Positions 62,484-64,000 of a stretch of 64,000 nucleotides of DNA are shown here, piece after piece. The DNA lies in the NCBI RefSeq assembly GCF_028369295.1, contig NZ_JAQMYP010000007.1, forward strand, positions 124,001 through 188,000, read 5' to 3'. The notes below the pieces were generated by a model. It worked only from the letters and a program-made list of their open reading frames with translations. It did no database searches and was not told the origin of the DNA. The stretch comes from Streptomyces sp. HD. Lineage in GTDB: Bacteria > Actinomycetota > Actinomycetes > Streptomycetales > Streptomycetaceae. The position numbers were made by a program, and so were the translations under genes. How positions within the stretch are numbered: position 1 is the stretch's first letter; every line of letters starts with the position of its first letter.

Positions 62484-63935
62484 ATGACTGTCGTCCGTGA
62501 TGTTCCCAAGCAGCTGTTCATCGGCGGTGCCTGGCAGGACGCCGAGTCCGGCCGGACCCTTTCCGTCGACAACCCGGCCACCGGCGAGGAACTGTGCCAG
62601 GTCGCCGACGCCTCACCCGCCGACGGCCGGCGTGCCGTCGAGGCGGCGGTCGCCGCGCAGGCCGCCTGGGGCGCCACCCCGCCGCGCGTGCGCAGCGAGA
62701 TTCTGCGCCGCGCCTACGACATCATCATCGCGCGCACCGAGGACCTCGCGCTGCTGATGACCCTGGAGATGGGCAAGCCCCTGACTGAGGCCCGTGCCGA
62801 AGTCGCCTACGGCGCGGAGTTCTTCCGCTGGTTCTCCGAGGAAGCCGTCCGGATCGACGGCGGCATGATGACCGCCCCCGACGGCAGGAACCGTCTGCTG
62901 GTCGCCCGTCAGCCCGTCGGCCCCTGCCTGCTCATCACCCCCTGGAACTTCCCCCTGGCGATGGGCACCCGCAAGATCGGCCCCGCCATCGCCGCCGGCT
63001 GCACCATCGTCCTCAAACCCGCCCCCCAGACGCCCCTGACCAGCCTCGCACTGGCGGAGATCCTCACCGAAGCGGGCCTGCCGGCCGGTGTGCTGAACAT
63101 CGTCACCACCTCCGAAGCCGCCGGCGTCGTCGAACCCCTCCTGCGCGGCGGGAAGATCCGCAAGCTCTCCTTCACCGGCTCCACCCAGGTCGGGCGGATC
63201 TTGCTGGCCCAGTGCGCCGACACTGTCATCCGCACCTCTATGGAGCTGGGCGGCAACGCGCCCCTCATCGTCTTCGACGACGCCGACCTCGACGTGGCCG
63301 TCGAGGGCACCCTGGTCGCCAAGATGCGCAACATGGGCGAGTCCTGCTGTGCGGCCAACCGCATCTTCGTCCACACCTCCGTCGCCGACGAGTTCGCCCA
63401 GCGCCTCACCGCGCGTATGGCTGCACTCACCGTCGGGCCCGGCACTGAACCCGGCACCGACGTCGGCCCCCTCATCGACGCCGCCGGCCGCAGCAAGGCC
63501 CACGACCTGGTGCAGGACGCCGTCAAGCGCGGTGCCACTGCCCTGACCGGCGGTGAACTCCCCGAAGGGCCGGGCTGCTTCTACCCGCCCACTGTCCTCA
63601 CCGGTATCGCCCCGGACTCCGCGATCATCGCGACCGAGATCTTCGGCCCCGTCGCCGCGATCCGCACCTTCGAGAGCGAGGACGAGGCCGTCGCCGCCGC
63701 CAACGACACCGAATTCGGTCTGGCCGCCTACCTGTTCACCCAGAACCTCGACCGTGCCCTGCGTGTCGCCGAACGTCTCGAAAGCGGCATGATCGGCATC
63801 AACACCGGACTGGTCTCCAACCCCGCTGCGCCTTTCGGTGGCGTCAAGCAGTCCGGCCTTGGCCGCGAAGGCGGACGCGTCGGCATCGACGAGTTCCTGG
63901 AGTACAAGTACATGGCCGTCCCCGTCGGAGTCTGA
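62484..63935 (+). CDS. aldehyde dehydrogenase, succinate-semialdehyde (GabD) type
   Basis: A 483-residue NAD(P)-dependent aldehyde dehydrogenase. It shows ITPWNFPLAMGTRKIGPAIA, LKPAPQTPLTSLALAEIL, FTGSTQVGRILLAQCA, the catalytic Glu in SMELGGNAPLIVFDDAD, the catalytic Cys in MRNMGESCCAANRIFVH, and EIFGPVAAIRTF. Length and motifs fit succinate-semialdehyde or gamma-(gamma-glutamylamino)butyraldehyde dehydrogenase. ATG 62484 has AAGGAG upstream. It completes the amine route with the PuuB-like oxidase and, with the aminotransferase at 45596, a path from 4-aminobutyrate to succinate. Confidence 0.9.
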   Translation: MTVVRDVPKQLFIGGAWQDAESGRTLSVDNPATGEELCQVADASPADGRRAVEAAVAAQAAWGATPPRVRSEILRRAYDIIIARTEDLALLMTLEMGKPLTEARAEVAYGAEFFRWFSEEAVRIDGGMMTAPDGRNRLLVARQPVGPCLLITPWNFPLAMGTRKIGPAIAAGCTIVLKPAPQTPLTSLALAEILTEAGLPAGVLNIVTTSEAAGVVEPLLRGGKIRKLSFTGSTQVGRILLAQCADTVIRTSMELGGNAPLIVFDDADLDVAVEGTLVAKMRNMGESCCAANRIFVHTSVADEFAQRLTARMAALTVGPGTEPGTDVGPLIDAAGRSKAHDLVQDAVKRGATALTGGELPEGPGCFYPPTVLTGIAPDSAIIATEIFGPVAAIRTFESEDEAVAAANDTEFGLAAYLFTQNLDRALRVAERLESGMIGINTGLVSNPAAPFGGVKQSGLGREGGRVGIDEFLEYKYMAVPVGV

Positions 63936-63936
63936 C

Positions 63937-64000
63937 ATGCGCGAGCGACTCGTCGTCCTCTACCGCGGCAACCGGCCCCCCGCCACCGACCGCATCGAAA
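63937..64000 (+). CDS. 5' end of a gene, possibly a 2-hydroxyacid dehydrogenase
   Basis: An ATG one base after the dehydrogenase stop opens MRERLVVLYRGNRPPATDRI, cut by the window edge. The tight spacing suggests co-translation. The start resembles D-isomer-specific 2-hydroxyacid dehydrogenases, but 21 codons are too few to be sure. Confidence 0.45.
   Translation, partial: MRERLVVLYRGNRPPATDRIE

Overview
The window is chromosomal DNA from a high-G+C actinomycete, most probably a Streptomyces. Codons nearly all end in G or C, GTG and TTG starts and 1-4 base start/stop overlaps are common, and several families are typical of the genus (SAM methyltransferase PF04672/DUF574, GAF-SpoIIE-HATPase phosphatase, DUF309, DUF3140, PucR regulators, aerobic cobalamin genes). 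No phage, CRISPR or rRNA was seen. Function calls come from family motifs recognised by eye. No database search was run.

Layout. 1-3.2 kb: the 3' end of kbl, then LysR, XRE-cupin, GNAT and MmcQ genes. 3.3 kb: tRNA-Pro(GGG) with a perfect hairpin terminator. 3.4-9.2 kb: an NCS1 permease, a methyltransferase/salicylate-synthase pair, and the CbtA-CbtB cobalt transporter under a cobalamin riboswitch. 9.4-12.5 kb: a YcnI/DsbA-like envelope cluster, partly rearranged, with a 46-bp tandem repeat and a frameshifted OmpA-like gene. 12.6-17.6 kb: a PP2C phosphatase, a methyltransferase, and a tautomerase/dehydrogenase pair facing a TetR gene across two matching operators. 17.6-22.7 kb: a FluG-like glutamine-synthetase-type enzyme with an amidohydrolase and a NUDIX protein, a PF04672 methyltransferase, and a lipoprotein. 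22.8-23.7 kb: a decayed 46-bp minisatellite running into a truncated histidine kinase.

23.8-30.7 kb is a tight seven-gene block: XRE-cupin regulator, M24 enzyme of creatinase/DddP type, 2-oxo-acid dehydrogenase E1 alpha and beta, amidohydrolase, bicupin and SDR. It looks like one catabolic operon and is the best candidate here for an undescribed pathway. 30.7-42 kb holds DUF3140-Dps, a lipase, a thiolase, a TSUP transporter, a HAD phosphatase, a secreted hydrolase, cobK, an MFS exporter, cobF and DUF309. It ends at a second tRNA-Pro(GGG). That copy and its 3' flank repeat the first over 94 identical bases.

42.1-43.7 kb is a gene-poor stretch with IS256-type and ISAs1-type transposase remnants. 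From 43.7 kb to the end lies an amine, amino-acid and hydroxy-acid catabolic region: two paralogous PucR regulators, a GABA-type aminotransferase, a tartrate/D-malate dehydrogenase with LysR, two FAD amine oxidases, a HAD enzyme, a polar amino-acid ABC importer and a succinate-semialdehyde-type dehydrogenase. A decayed AsnC gene and an iron-box-controlled peptide/metallophore-type importer lie inside it. That importer has two permease domains fused in one protein and no ATPase gene beside it.
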